Assembly: GCA_012934845.2 (NCBI GenBank)
Contig: WNNJ02002126.1
Location: 124,001-188,000 of the forward strand
Direction of reading: 5' to 3'
From: Pomphorhynchus laevis
Taxonomy: Eukaryota; Acanthocephala; Palaeacanthocephala; Echinorhynchida; Pomphorhynchidae
Length of the DNA stretch: 64,000 bases
Made by a program: the position numbers and the translations under genes
The notes under the pieces: model-generated
What the model saw: the letters and a program-made list of their open reading frames with translations, nothing else
Databases searched by the model: none
Told to the model about the DNA's origin: nothing
Shown here: positions 35,301 through 46,320 of the stretch, in pieces
How positions within the stretch are numbered: the first letter of the stretch is position 1
How the letters are laid out: each line of letters begins with the position of its first letter

Positions 35301-38300
35301 TATTGATAAATAATTATTGGAGCTGGTACTTCGCTAATCTCTGTTAACATCTTCAGAAAATTTTTTGAAGAAAATTTTAATTAATTTTATTACAATATTT
35401 TATTAATTGTAATTTTCTGAAGATGCTAACATAGGTTAGCAAAATATGAAATCAAAGTTTACATATTTTTTGATCCAGCTCCAATAATTCTTTAATTTAA
35501 AATATCATTTAAAATAAAATATAACTTCGCTTATCGTCTTAAAATAAAAATGCTTTAAATTAATAAAGAAACATTTTATTACTTTATAAAATTTTTATAA
35601 TTTTGTGTAAATTCATTGCTATTTTTGTGCTGGTTTAGCATTTTATTTCGCAGCATTAAGTGATAATGCTGCAATGCGATCTTAACAATTATTTAAATAA
35701 CATTTCTTAAGATGCACCGTATGCCCAACAATAGTTTTTAATATGTTTAATAATTATATAATTAAAAGGCTAAACGTACAATTCTTTAAGAACTTAAGTA
35801 TTTAGAATAATTTATAAATTTAAAATCAGATATGAAAATAATTATAATCAAAAGTTTTTGTCAATACCCTTCTGCCACCACGGGCGATGAAGGATATGCA
35901 TCAAATACAAGTCGAATACAAAATAAGTATACAAAAATGTCATAGGCTGTTTAGCTACGATATAAACTTGTTTATAAGCAACCTCAAGTTCGAATGTGTT
36001 AGCACTTACATAGGCAGAATTTACAAATGCAATAGGGTGGCGGTGTACCTAATCCTATTTGAAAATAACTTTGCATGAAACTCTTCACGAGAAAATCTTA
36101 TTATGTTCGTACTATTTTGTGGCATGGTTCCAGATGCCTAGGATTCAACGGCTGGCTTTTTCGAAAAACTTATTTTTCGAAAATAAGTTTTCGAAATTTT
36201 TATTTTACAAAAGAAGAATTTAAGAAGCATTTGATTTTATCGATTCACACGAAGTTCAGGTGAGATAGATTCTGCCAAATAGCTGACAACTCATATGCAA
36301 TTATTGGAAATTGCATCATTCGAAACATCACTTGCAACCATGTCAAGATGATGGGTAAAAGTCAACTTGTAGGTAGATTGAAGTCAATGTAGCAGAATGG
36401 AGAAGACATTTGAAAGTTCAAACAACCGTAGATAAAAATGCCTTTCGAGATAGCCTACTACCGGCAAGGAAGAATTCTGTTCACATTTTAGAGTTCCTTG
36501 AATGGATGGTCGTTAGTATTTAATGAGCAATCTGTCATTAGCTGTCCAATCCAAAATTGTTCATTTCTCTTACGCTGATTCTGATTGCTTATTGCTGATT
36601 CGATTATGACTGTTTGGATCTTGTTTGTAGGATTCGCCACCATGTGAGTCACCGCGAAATCAGCGGCTATTCGCTTCTTTTTTACGTAATTTCGACGATT
36701 GTTAGCGCGTAGGCTATACTTTGTTTCGGTTTGACCAACAAATTGAGCTAGACAATCTATGCATGAATGATAGTAAACTGCTCTAACTGACTTGCACGTA
36801 TTGTTACATATTACTAAGTACGACAATCCAGTTGTTGAGGTTTAGAACTCCTTAGTGTTAAGCATATCGCGGCTATTAGCAGACCGTTTAACACCACTAG
36901 GATTGCGTCCATAGTTTTGGTATCCACTTTTGATGGGCCATTCAAGTAAGTGCCGATATTACATGTTGTTTTTTTTAAATGTACACTTAGACGTATGATG
37001 TGTGAACTGAGAAATGGTGGAAAGTGTCGGAGTACGTTATCATATTTGCGTTGGAGGTCCTTGAGTGCTACATGATATGTAAACACAGCGTTAATCTTGT
37101 TCGACTGTGGTGCTTGTTTTTTACTGCCCCGTAATAATTTTTCTCTACTTGTAAGTCGAGCATAATAAAATTGTGGTTCTATCTGGCGGAATGAGTATTC
37201 TCGTTTCAAGAATTGTAGTTGGAGCTTGGAATAGCATTCCTCGAACTCTGAGTTAACAGATCACAAGTTTCTTGTGCAAAAGGCTTCATTCCATATGACC
37301 AATCTTTTTGTTGAGGACGGATGTCCACTGCTAGCGTGCACGTACGATTTCGAACCGTTGAATTGCTCATACATCTTTGACATGTATTACCAGTTTCGCT
37401 AGATCATGCGGTAAGAAGCGCACTGCCTCGATTCCGCTTGATGTTTCAATACCTGTGAACAGCGATTCCACATCCATGGTTGCTAGCAGGTCAGTACTTA
37501 GGTCGTGTTTTGCCTTCTCGAAAATCCTCAGCAGGTGATCTGTGCTATTTATATGTGATGGGCGTTTCTTAGAACTGGTATAGTAGTTCATGTAGTCATC
37601 TTGATATATTTTCAGTGGATGTACCACGGTTGCTGATTATTGGTCTTCCACGTACCGAATTTGTGTTCTTATAAACAATGGGTAACAAAGAGAACATTCA
37701 CGACTTGGGGTTAGTACTTATTAACTACCTATGCTATTCTTCTGTTGGGAAATACTCCCGGATGAGTACTGTATGAGTATAAGTATGTTCCAGGTGAGAT
37801 ATTGGTTCATAAGCATTCGAACTCAGGTGTCTTTATGTTCACGGTCGTAATCTTTCCTGTCCAATACCACTACCTTATTTCCTTTGACAGCATTGCAAAT
37901 TACCGTTTCATTATTAATGCAAATTAATCGTTTCAATTAATCGCGCCATTGTTTCAGAGTTGTGAGTCCTGATGAACATAAATTGCTTTGCTCGTAAGGA
38001 TTTGGTGACAGGTGAATGTACGGTTTTATAATATTCCTATTGACCATTTGACGTACTAGCTCGTTATTGCAGCTGTTCATGTGTTTGATTTTTTCTATGC
38101 ATTTTCGAGTAAAATATTTTAGTTTGGAAACGAGCGGATGTCTGGCGAATTCCCTTTGGTACGGAACGAAGTTCAGTCCCAAGGACAGCAACTCTAGTTG
38201 CTCTAGTTCAAGCGATTTGCCTGCTAGGTTCATTATGATAAAGCTCGTTTCCACTGAAGTCCGGACTCACACAGAAGTACATAATAGTAAAGCTAAATAA

Positions 38301-38926
38301 TTGTTTTAAGATTTATTTACAAGAATTTATTTTGACGTTTCAGCTTCTAGGTTTTTATCATCTACAATACAAAAGCGTTCAATAAGCCGATCATAAACAA
38401 GCAAAAAATAAACAAAATAAATTTTTATTTTCCTCCAAAAATAAATTAAACTAATTAATAGATTAATCTACACTAATTAAACTAATTTTAATTAGTTTAA
38501 TTAGTGTAGTTTAAATATGTATGTAGTTTCATACATTTGTAAGTTGGAAAAATAATTCCAAATTTTTTATCTTGCTGCTCACAAGATATTGTATCGCTGC
38601 TTTCAACTTTTTTTATTTTTATTTTATCGAATAAAAATTATGTTCTACTTTATTTAGGAACGAGTAAAGAAAAAATCGAAATGGCATTCGACATGTATGA
38701 TGTTGATGGAAATGGCTACATTGATAGTAAAGAATTGACCAAAATAATAACCGCAATCTTTGAGCTTAAGGGTCAGTCAAAAAATAAACGGGCAGCAAAA
38801 GCAGAAATAGCGAATATGATGTCAAAAATTGATGTGAATAATGATTCAAAAATATCAAAGGAAGAGTTCATATACGCATGTATCCGTGACGATGAAATGA
38901 GGGAACTGCTTGCACCAAATGTATAG
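32266..38926 (+). CDS. Neuronal calcium sensor family EF-hand protein, 3 exons
   Basis: NCS proteins bind Ca2+ and, through an N-terminal myristoyl group, move to membranes to regulate kinases, channels and GPCR signalling. Exons 32266-32370, 32417-32621 and 38658-38926 join in phase into 192 residues, the usual family length. MGSKIS at the start fits the N-myristoylation pattern MGxxxS. EF-1 (residues about 45-57) has the NCS CPxG signature and is expected not to bind Ca2+. EF-2 (82-93, DTDRSGIIDFTE), EF-3 (118-129, DVDGNGYIDSKE) and EF-4 (162-173, DVNNDSKISKEE) keep canonical ligands. The C-terminus is short and divergent, so recoverin, hippocalcin or frequenin subtype is not assigned. Intron 1 is only 46 nt. 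Intron 2 is 6.0 kb and full of Penelope-like elements. AATAAA occurs at 39013 and 39136. Confidence 0.94.
32417..32621 (+). CDS. NCS gene exon 2 (EF-1 and EF-2)
   Basis: It follows a 46-nt intron ending TTTTTAG. It encodes ILLWHKGFLNDCPNG to AVNRS plus one base before GTAAGC. Confidence 0.95.
33178..33331. mobile_element. Fold-back element, GGAGCTGG family, copy 2
   Basis: Arms TATTGGAGCTGGATAAAAGG and TTTGATCCAGCTCCAATA, with an inner CATCTTCAGAAAATTA hairpin. It lies in NCS intron 2. Confidence 0.85.
33540..33760 (-). repeat. PLE tail, truncated
   Basis: It starts TGACTGAACCTACGTATTTT and ends after GATTATCAGTATGAACTGCT. Only the first arm of the structured block remains. Confidence 0.65.
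33761..34255. other. AT-rich part of NCS intron 2
   Basis: Nothing recognisable; runs of AATTAAAATAAT. Confidence 0.4.
34256..34560 (-). repeat. PLE tail with intact structured block
   Basis: This copy is followed, on the minus strand upstream side, by its RT end, as in the best element at 51.4-52.8 kb. Block 34400-34560: TTGCTATG pairs with CATAGCAG (one G-U) and GGCCCC with GGGGCC. The AAATACAT/ATGTATTT hairpin and the outer stem GTATCAGAATAAG with CTTATTCTAATAC are present. Confidence 0.88.
34547..34920 (-). mobile_element. PLE RT, 3' end of the frame
   Basis: The minus strand encodes YLDMNIKL-type sequence, YRKDDIFKFTRNIFLHEHSC and the helical end to SSGKFLWMDNK and a stop, then runs into the tail. 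Upstream RT is lost. It lies antisense in NCS intron 2. Confidence 0.82.
35203..35493 (-). repeat. Duplicated block (copy 2): PLE 3' remnant plus fold-back element
   Basis: Nearly identical to 30423-30720, including the inserted fold-back element at 35312-35489. One short indel near the CTTCAGAAAATT hairpin distinguishes the copies. Confidence 0.85.
35494..36480. other. NCS intron 2, region between PLE pieces
   Basis: No gene identified. Positions 36158-36197 hold overlapping TTTTCGAAAA palindromes (arms of AAACTTATTTTCGAAA). Plus-strand open stretches at 35887-36263 are unassigned. They are more GC-rich than typical spacer and may belong to the antisense GIY-YIG element. Confidence 0.4.
36480..38260 (-). 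mobile_element. Penelope-like element with RT and GIY-YIG endonuclease
   Basis: Minus-strand blocks in order: NLAGKSLELEQLELLSLGLN (the typical N-terminal PLE RT motif, LSxxxLxxxxLxLLSxGLNF) near 38230; LLATMDVESLFTGIETSSG near 37480 (RT block with D-V-E-S-L-F-T); a linker at 36814-37209; and a C-terminal GIY-YIG-type domain with CLAQFVGQTETKYSLRANNR near 36730 and ERFWIGQL-like EQFWIGQL near 36560. It is a different PLE lineage from the EN-less RT copies in this window. The copy is broken in several places and lacks part of the RT. It sits antisense in NCS intron 2. Confidence 0.85.
38430..38520. repeat. Palindromic AATTAGTTTAATTAGTGTAG repeat
   Basis: CTACACTAATTAAACTAATT is followed at once by its complement, with a four-base centre, inside NCS intron 2 just before exon 3. 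Confidence 0.8.
38658..38926 (+). CDS. NCS gene exon 3 (EF-3, EF-4, stop)
   Basis: The acceptor TTTATTTAG supplies GA to complete a glycine codon. It encodes TSKEKIEMAFDMYDVDG onward to LLAPNV and TAG. Confidence 0.95.
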
Positions 38927-39012
38927 CTATCCGACTAGCTTTTGTTCAATTTAAATAAGAAACAGCTATAGATAGTTTATTTGAATGAGAACTCAGATGT
39001 CATTTTTGTGCA

Positions 39013-39141
39013 AATAAATTTCAATTCATGGTCTTCAGATATGAAGGCTATACACAAATGTTGTATCGTGTCATAACATAGTCTAATCACAATATGAAAT
39101 TTTCTGCTTTGTGATTTATTCTTTGATGTTATTTGAATAAA
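39013..39141 (+). terminator. Polyadenylation signals of the NCS gene
   Basis: AATAAA occurs at 39013-39018 and again at 39136-39141, 87 and 210 bases after the stop codon. Confidence 0.55.
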
Positions 39142-39714
39142 TGATCATAAATGTTGTATTCTATATAGTGCATTAATTTTTACATAAAAAATTAAAAATT
39201 AGAGACAATTTTAATTTGTTAATGGCAAATTAAATATATTTATTAAAATCAATGAATATTTAAATAGTTTATAATAAAAATAAATTTTATTACTATTAAT
39301 ATTTATTAATACTTTAGAAAATCCTTTTAAATTTCTAAACTATAAGTTTAAAGTTTAGAGTATTTTTAATTGAAATGAAACACAAACAATATATTCTTGT
39401 AAATGAAACGTTATATTGAATATAAACTCATTTAGTTATTCCTTATCTCTGGAATGTATCTCAAATAAGTTCAGAATATTAGATTTTTGTATAATATTAA
39501 ATTGTATAATTTTACTAATTGCTAAAACCGCATATCAAAATAACACAAAAATTAGAGAATGTTGTCAATGATAAATTAAACATATTAATTAAATTAAATA
39601 TTTTAAATTACAAATTAAATATAATAATTACAAATTAAATATTTTAATTAAAATCAATAATCAATATTCATCTTGATTGCAAATTCTTAGCATGTAATAA
39701 AATTATCCTTTAAA

Positions 39715-39910
39715 AAACCTTCTTAACGAGTATTTAATGTTGTTTATTCAATATATTTAATATTTCGATCTGAATTATTAACACGTTGGACTTAAATTAC
39801 ATCATACGTTAATTACTTTTGACTATGCATGTTATAATCGTTATAATAATCGCCTGCGTCATTTTTAAGTATAAGCTGTTATATAATGCGCAATAAAGAT
39901 TATTCGCATC
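39715..39910 (+). repeat. Dispersed repeat, arm 1
   Basis: CGAGTATTTAATGTTGTTTA with TTCAATATATTTAATATT, and ATCGCCTGCGTCATTTTTAA, reappear as complements at 48160-48330. Confidence 0.75.
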
Positions 39911-40104
39911 TTTAGCCAATTTCGCTGTTTTATTAATCTCATATATAAAATAACAAAGCGTTTTTATTGAATTATGAATTAATTCACTTAAAAATATTAT
40001 TCAATAAAGGCTTGTATAATCTAAACTATTACATCAATTAGAGCAAATCGCATACGGTGTAATGTTTTAAACACCAAAAACAAAGAAGTACACAGTGACA
40101 GAAT

Positions 40105-40335
40105 AAGATCAGGTAACTGAGTCTATGTATATCAAAATATTTACAAATTAAAAATAATGATAAATAAATAATTTTAAATAAAAAATATTATATGTTTAAT
40201 ATATATCTATATATGAACATATCTAGTTCATATATATGAACATATATATCTAGTTCATAAATATGAACATATATATGAAGATATCTATTATATGTTCATA
40301 TAATAGATAATATGAACATAACAGGTTACAAATTA
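40105..40335 (-). repeat. PLE terminus followed by TATATGAACATA tandem repeats
   Basis: ATCAGGTAACTGAGTCTATG matches the PLE 3' terminus. The tail then becomes repeats of TATATGAACATA and ATCTAGTTCATA at 40195-40325. Confidence 0.7.
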
Positions 40336-42790
40336 TTTTCGGTGCATCGACTGAATAGAGAAGGATGTGGTGTGTGCTTACATAAGACATAATTCAGAAT
40401 GCGAAGTTACAGAGACATTTAGATTTATGTCCACTTATCTCGAATATTTAATTCTTTCATTTTTGAAAGAAGTTAAAAATCGGAAATTTTCGTGTACAAT
40501 TATGCTGGCTTATTACCCACCAAACACCGACTCGCAAGCAGCTCAACAAAAATTGGAGACGATTATAGATAATATAATATGCTCCAGCAAATATCTAATG
40601 GTATTAGGCGATTTTAATAGGATTTCACTTGTTCATATGCTTGACATCACGGATTATTACAGTTAGTTAAATTTAGCACTCGAAACAACGCCATCTTGGA
40701 TAAAATCCTCACAAATATAGAACATTACCATAACCAGGTTTAAAAATGTTCACCGCTAGGAAATTCAGACCATTGTGCGATACGTATTGGAAATAATTAC
40801 AAAATAGAGTGTTTCGAAGTTCGCAAATTAACTTTATGGGATAAACGAGCGAAAAACGTAATTAACTTAAGGAATAAGGTAAGCGAATTAACAATCAACA
40901 TCTCAAATTGGACTTGTGAAAATTTTGACATCATCAACAATAAACTTAATGACTACTTCTCTAGTACTATTCTATGTAAAAAAGTACGTTTAAATTCAAG
41001 AGATCCAACGTTGATCACACCACTGATCAAGGAATTGCAGAAACGAAAAGACCGAGCTTACTGGAGTAACAATTCTGAAATGTACAAACAAATTAACAAT
41101 AGACTGTCAAATCTAATACCTATAGCAAAATCGTGCTGGTTTAAAAAGCAATTATGCATAAATCGTGGTGGTTCTCTATGAAAAGGAGTAAATGTAATTA
41201 GAAAGCAGGCACCTATATCGGAGTTTGATGAACTCACGGATGAAAGACTTAAAGCGACAGTCAACCTTATCAATTCTAATTTAACAAATGGAATCTAAAC
41301 AGAGCATAGTAACAGCTGAATCATCACATTTGATGATAATATTTCTAACTTTGATCAATTTATGGACACAATTTCACCGCTAGAAGTACACTCGACAATA
41401 TTAAAGATAAGGAAAAACAAATCATGTAGGCCAGGTATGCCTATATGGGCTCTACATGAATTAGCTGATTTATTAGTAGAACCACTTTCAATTATGTTTA
41501 TCTCCATATTCAGAAAGGGAATTAATCCAAGTTGCTTAAAACAGTCTATGGTTCGCTTGATACCCAAAGACAAATTACCTATCACAATCGACAATTTTAG
41601 GCGATTGTGATAGGTAATAAGCCTAATACCGGCTATAGCTAAAGTCCTAGAGATGTGTTTTAAAAAGAGATTTTTGGATAAATACATAACTACGGTACCT
41701 AACTCTCAGTTTGCTTTCAAACCTAACAGAAGTGCTACGAACGCCCTTGTCGCGATTAATGAACGAATGCTAAAAGAACTTGACTCATCAAGCTGTCCCG
41801 TAGTACAAATTATTCAGGTCGATATTTCAAAAGCCTTCGATTGTGTCAATCATCACATTTTAATCAGCAAGTTAGTTAAAAACAACTTTACATACTGGCA
41901 GATAGCCTTTATTTCTTCATATTTACTAGATAGAACTCAACGTGTAGGTTACAAAGAGATAGTTTCAGAGAGTTATACAATGTCAATCGGGGTACCTCAA
42001 AAAAGGGACTTATCGACGTTTTTATTCGCCGTCTACGTTGATGATTTTTATTCTATTCTGCAATCCAGCGTATGTGTGAAATTCGCTGATGACATCTCCA
42101 TAATTGTAAGTTCGTCGAACTTCTTAAATTCTAATAGAGACGTTAATCTAGAGTTGAACAATCTGATTAAATGGACTGATCTAAATCTATTGAGCTTAAA
42201 TAGATGAAAATCAAAAATTATGCATATCAACCTAAAGAGTCGATATAGCCCATCGATAGTCGATCATGGGCAGAAACGTGTTAATAGTCTTCGAATATTA
42301 GGCGTTAATTTTACCGCCAACCTGTCTTGGTCTCTTCATATTGATGAGGTCGTCAGAAAATGCAGTAGCCGAATTTATCTGCTAAGGCGCATTTCAGCAT
42401 TAGGAGCCTATCCCACTCAGTTAGATGTTGTATATATTGCATTAGTAAGATCGTTACTAGTTTATGGATATCCCGTTTTTTGTAATTTAGCCTCACGAGA
42501 CCTTCAAAAAATGTTAAAAATTGATAGGTTCGCAAAGCGCATTTGTAGAAAAAATTTAGTCACTCTCGCGGAAGTTTTAAACATGGCGTTTACCAAACCC
42601 GCTCGTAATATAGAATTCATATACCAATTATTCGAACTTTGTTTCGGGCATACTAACTTACTAAACATAGTAAGTATGGTCATAAAAAGTTTGGCTTGAA
42701 AGCACCTCGAATCAAAAAGTTTTCATCTTCGTTCCTATTCAAAGCTGTTAGATCATTAGAAGAGCAGAGTCGAAAATCTAGAGGGTTGTA
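40336..42790 (+). mobile_element. LINE (AP endonuclease and RT), nearly full length but decayed
   Basis: Plus-strand blocks: endonuclease MLAYYPPNTDSQAAQQKLE with VLGDFN at 40500-40620; an SDH-type end (NSDHCAIRIG) near 40765-40790; linker to 41340; RT from 41380 with GMPIWALHELAD, VRLIPKDKLPITIDNF, QFAFKPNRSATNALVAIN, VDISKAFDCVNHHIL, GVPQKRDLSTFLFAVYVDDF, KFADDISI (FADD catalytic motif) and LRILGVNFTANLSWSLHI; and a C-terminal region to 42790. It resembles CR1/Jockey-like LINEs. Two or more frame changes and stops are present. At 41575-41617 a 16-bp palindrome interrupts the RT between NFR and ISLIPAIAKVLE. Confidence 0.9.
41575..41617. repeat. Palindromic insertion inside the LINE RT
   Basis: TTACCTATCACAATCG and CGATTGTGATAGGTAA are perfect complements around an 11-base loop. 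The second arm interrupts the expected NFRP-ISLIPAIAK junction, so it looks copied from the first by template switching. Confidence 0.85.
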
Positions 42791-42959
42791 AATTGGCAAT
42801 ATCCACAGCTCAGTAAAACAATTTTTCTTGAATAGTGTTTATCCTACCTTTTCACAGCTGCAAATGATCCGTATTATTATATATTTTTTATTTTTTATCA
42901 AATTTAAAGAAGTTGTACACAAATTAAGCAGATATAGTTGCTTATTTGTATTTTATAAT

Positions 42960-43165
42960 ATGTTCACTTATATTTAATAAAGAATAAATCAATTATAAAT
43001 GATAAGTAATTATATAAGATTTTATATAATTTATATTTATATCAACTTAAAATAAAAAATTGAAATTTAAAATAAAAGTCATTTTTATGAATTGAATAAT
43101 AAATAACAGACGTTATATCAGAATAAGGATTAGATGTCATTAGGATGTACTGATTACCGTTCCTC
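42960..43165 (-). repeat. PLE tail, truncated
   Basis: Tail sequence including GTCATTTTTATGAATTGAAT leads to a diverged start of the structured block (GATGTCATTAGGATGTACTG), which then stops. Confidence 0.65.
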
Positions 43166-43559
43166 TTTTATATTTAAAAGGAGGAACTTAAAATAATATA
43201 ATTGTTAATAATAAATAATAATTGTTATATAAGATTATATAATTTATATCAAATTAAAATTTAAAATTGAAATTTAAAATATAAATAAAAATATAAAAAA
43301 TCAAATACATATTTAGTTTACTCAAATATTTTTAAACTTTTCGTATCACTGGAAGATGACTAATCTGAAACGAGAAATAAATTTACCAACTTCATCTAAT
43401 AAATAGCTTCTATAAATGGTAATAATTTTAAATAGCTTAAATTACTTAAATCAAATCATCTAATTGAGTTATCTATTTAATAATAATAAAATTGAAAGAA
43501 AAATAAATCAAAATTTTATAATTAAATAATAAATAATTATAAATAATAAATAATTATTA

Positions 43560-43810
43560 TATAAGATTTCATAAAGCTTATATAAAGTTAAAATTTAAAC
43601 ATAAAATCTAAAATAAAAATCAATTTTTATGAATTGACTAATAAATAACAGACGTTTTATCAGAATAAGGATTAGAGGTCATCAGGAGGAACTGCTATGC
43701 TTTCAGGTTTCGACCTATATTACTCGTTCCAACATAGCAGCCTTATCAAATAAATGGAATGACGCATATCCTCGTATGAAATTTGCTTATCTAGTATCTT
43801 ATTATAATAC
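43560..43810 (-). repeat. PLE tail with structured block
   Basis: The block at 43670-43800 has CTGCTATG with CATAGCAG, but the second pair is not conserved. The downstream hairpin is degraded. Confidence 0.75.
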
Positions 43811-43814
43811 CACT

Positions 43815-43995
43815 TTCTGATTCTAATCAAGTACAATCTCGCCTTGAACACGATGTTAAAGCCTTTCGCTCCATTCATAAAGTTCTAACTCCTGCAAACC
43901 ACCCCTCACTTTTCAATCAAATCAAACTCTTATCTCTCTTTCGTTTAAGATCTCTTTCCAGTGATACGATCCTTTACTTAATTATGTCCTAAAAT
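43815..43995 (+). other. Unassigned open segment, probably a LINE C-terminal remnant
   Basis: The plus strand reads SRLEHDVKAFRSIHKVLTPA then NHPSLFNQIKLLSLFRLRSL before a stop. Composition and context suggest a retroelement piece, but I cannot name the family. Confidence 0.3.
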
Positions 43996-44084
43996 ATCAT
44001 TAATAATAACATCTATTATTATAACAGAGGTATAATAACCTCTATTATTATAACAGAGGAATAAATGACTAATAAATATGATGA

Positions 44085-44310
44085 TCATTTTGTATATGAC
44101 GGTCATAAATATAATAGTCATTTGTTATGATGTATCAGGATAAGGATTAGAGGTCATCAGGAGGAACTGTTATGCTAGCAGGTTTCGACCTCTATTCCAC
44201 GTTCCAGCATTACAGGAGATCAAATACATGCTAATGACGTATTTTCTCTGATGAAATTTGATTATCTAGTATTTTATTCTAATACAAAGTATATTATTTA
44301 TTATTCATCC
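44085..44310 (-). repeat. PLE tail block with paired changes
   Basis: Here the first arms are CTGTTATGC with GCATTACAG (one mismatch) and the second pair is GACCTC with GAGATC (five of six pairs). Compared with GGCCCC/GGGGCC elsewhere, at least two base pairs have changed on both sides. The AAATACAT/ACGTATTT hairpin is kept by a G-U pair. Confidence 0.75.
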
Positions 44311-44529
44311 ATAAAACTCTAAGCTTAAGAGTTATTATTTAATTTTCAATAATATTTTATTAAATTATATATTGTGAATTTGATATTTTAATATTTTATT
44401 GAGTTTTTAATATTTTATTGAGTTTTAATATTTTATTGAGTTTTTATACTTTATTATAAGAAATAGAAATAAAATTCATCAAACTTGCTTAAAAATAAGC
44501 AGTAAAATAATAATGTCGTATCAATAATA

Positions 44530-44790
44530 ACATTATATAAGGTAACTGAGTCTACGTATTTTATACTATATAAAAATAAAAATAAAATAAATAATAAATA
44601 ATTATAAAAGATTTTATACAATTTAAATTTATATCCAATTACAATTTAAAATTGAAATTTAAAATAAAAGTCAATTGTTATGAATTGACTAATAAATAAC
44701 AGATGTATCAAAATAATAATCAGAGGTCATAAGGAGGATCTGCTATGCTATCAGATTTTGACCTCTATTCCTCGACTTACTCATCGAAGA
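44530..44790 (-). repeat. PLE tail, block truncated
   Basis: It starts AAGGTAACTGAGTCTACGTA, followed by the tail and the block to TCCTCGACTTACTCATCG. Confidence 0.75.
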
Positions 44791-46320
44791 TATAATTACT
44801 AAAATTAATATAGCTAACATAGACAGTTAGCTGATCTGATTATCGAACATGTCTTAATGTATTCGAGTAATGACGGACGTTGGATCACACATGGTTTGAT
44901 ACTTTTATCGGTAAACATAAATTGCTGAAATGATAAATTTAATGGATCCAATTGGAAACAATTTGAAATATTTAGTCAATATTTAATTCATGAAAATAAT
45001 TTAAAAATAATTCACATTATTTTTACAGTTTGTGATTAGTTTTAACTTTTTTTACTTAGTTTCATTAATCACATCCGTAATTAATGACGGATGTGATTTA
45101 TGGCGGATGTAATTAATGACTGATGGATTACACATGAGATGTATTTGTGTGTGGATTAATATACAACAGTATATTAATAGGCACACCATTCAAATAGAGT
45201 AATTTAAGGAGCAGTGTCTAGATGTTGACCATTACAACTATTGTCCAGAATTTCAGCAGTAATTTAAATACTTGGATTGAGAAGGAATTACATTTGCTGA
45301 AACAAAACAGCATTCGTTTCCTTTATAAGATTTTATTAGAAAATTCTATTTCATCTTTGACAGCAGAAAAACTGATAACTTTGTGGGTTTGTAACCGTCC
45401 TTCATTTTGAATCTTAACTAAGTTATGGCTAAACGACATATATCATGAGATTATAGGTCGGAAACATGGGCCGGGTTTGCACACTTTAGGTAGCAAATAC
45501 ATAAAATAGCCTGTAACGTTTACTTAAATCTTTTGAAATTGATCATTTACCATTTCTGTAAAGTTGAAAGATAAATTTGTTGAATTTAGTATATCCTGAA
45601 ACAGTTGGATCAGCAGGTAAGTTCTTAAATTTTGATCTTTAACCGTGCTTGTGTAAATCATTAATGTCTACGATGATCAGAGGATATACCTTTCTCAGAT
45701 TTGTATATAATGATACTACGATCTTGTAAAAGGGATCTGTGAGCTTTTGTTCCCGATGCTTTTGTATTTCTTGTCATTTGTCAAATGTTATGCATCAAGT
45801 ATGCATATCATTTGAGTACGCATCAAGTATGCAACAATTTTCATACGATACAATTTCAACATACGTTTGTTCTATGTCACATCTAATTGTGGGTGATTTT
45901 GGCATGAACGGTAAAACAAAATCAATGGGCATTTAACTTCTTTTCATCTACGGTAATAACTTTAATAGACAAATTGATAAATTCATCAAGTGTTGTGGGA
46001 TATGTTATAATTGACTGAGATAGACTGGTAAATTGGGATCGATGACATTCAAAGCACTTCGAACTATGTCATTTAGACGATAGCTAATATTCACTGATTT
46101 AGGATAAATTTTATATATTAAAATTAACGGTTAGTTAACTTATTCGCATTAGCTCTAGAATATGGCATTCTAAATCCAATTAATTTAAACAATTAAATTA
46201 TACGAGTGTCTAAGATATAAGTAATAAGCGGACCGATTAAATAAAATAATATGACTGAGTCTACAATTAATAATTAATAATTTAAAATCAAATTTGATTT
46301 TAATAATTAATCATTAAATT
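44791..46320. other. Region without a confident gene
   Basis: Positions 45070-45150 have repeated GGATGTRATTWATG words with inverted symmetry. Open stretches at 45222-45410 and 45739-45936 are unassigned. A minus-strand reading near 45900-46080 faintly recalls LTR-retrotransposon gag, but it is too weak to call. Confidence 0.4.

Larger units (their letters stand above)
38927..40100. other. 3' flank of the NCS gene
   Basis: AT-rich, no gene. The segment 39715-39910 is an inverted copy of 48160-48330. Confidence 0.5.

Noticed and set aside
45400-46080. Possible fossil of an LTR retrotransposon on the minus strand (gag-like and RT-like words)
   Set aside because: Only short phrases recall Gypsy-type proteins, in different frames, and no terminal repeats were seen. 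Too weak to call.
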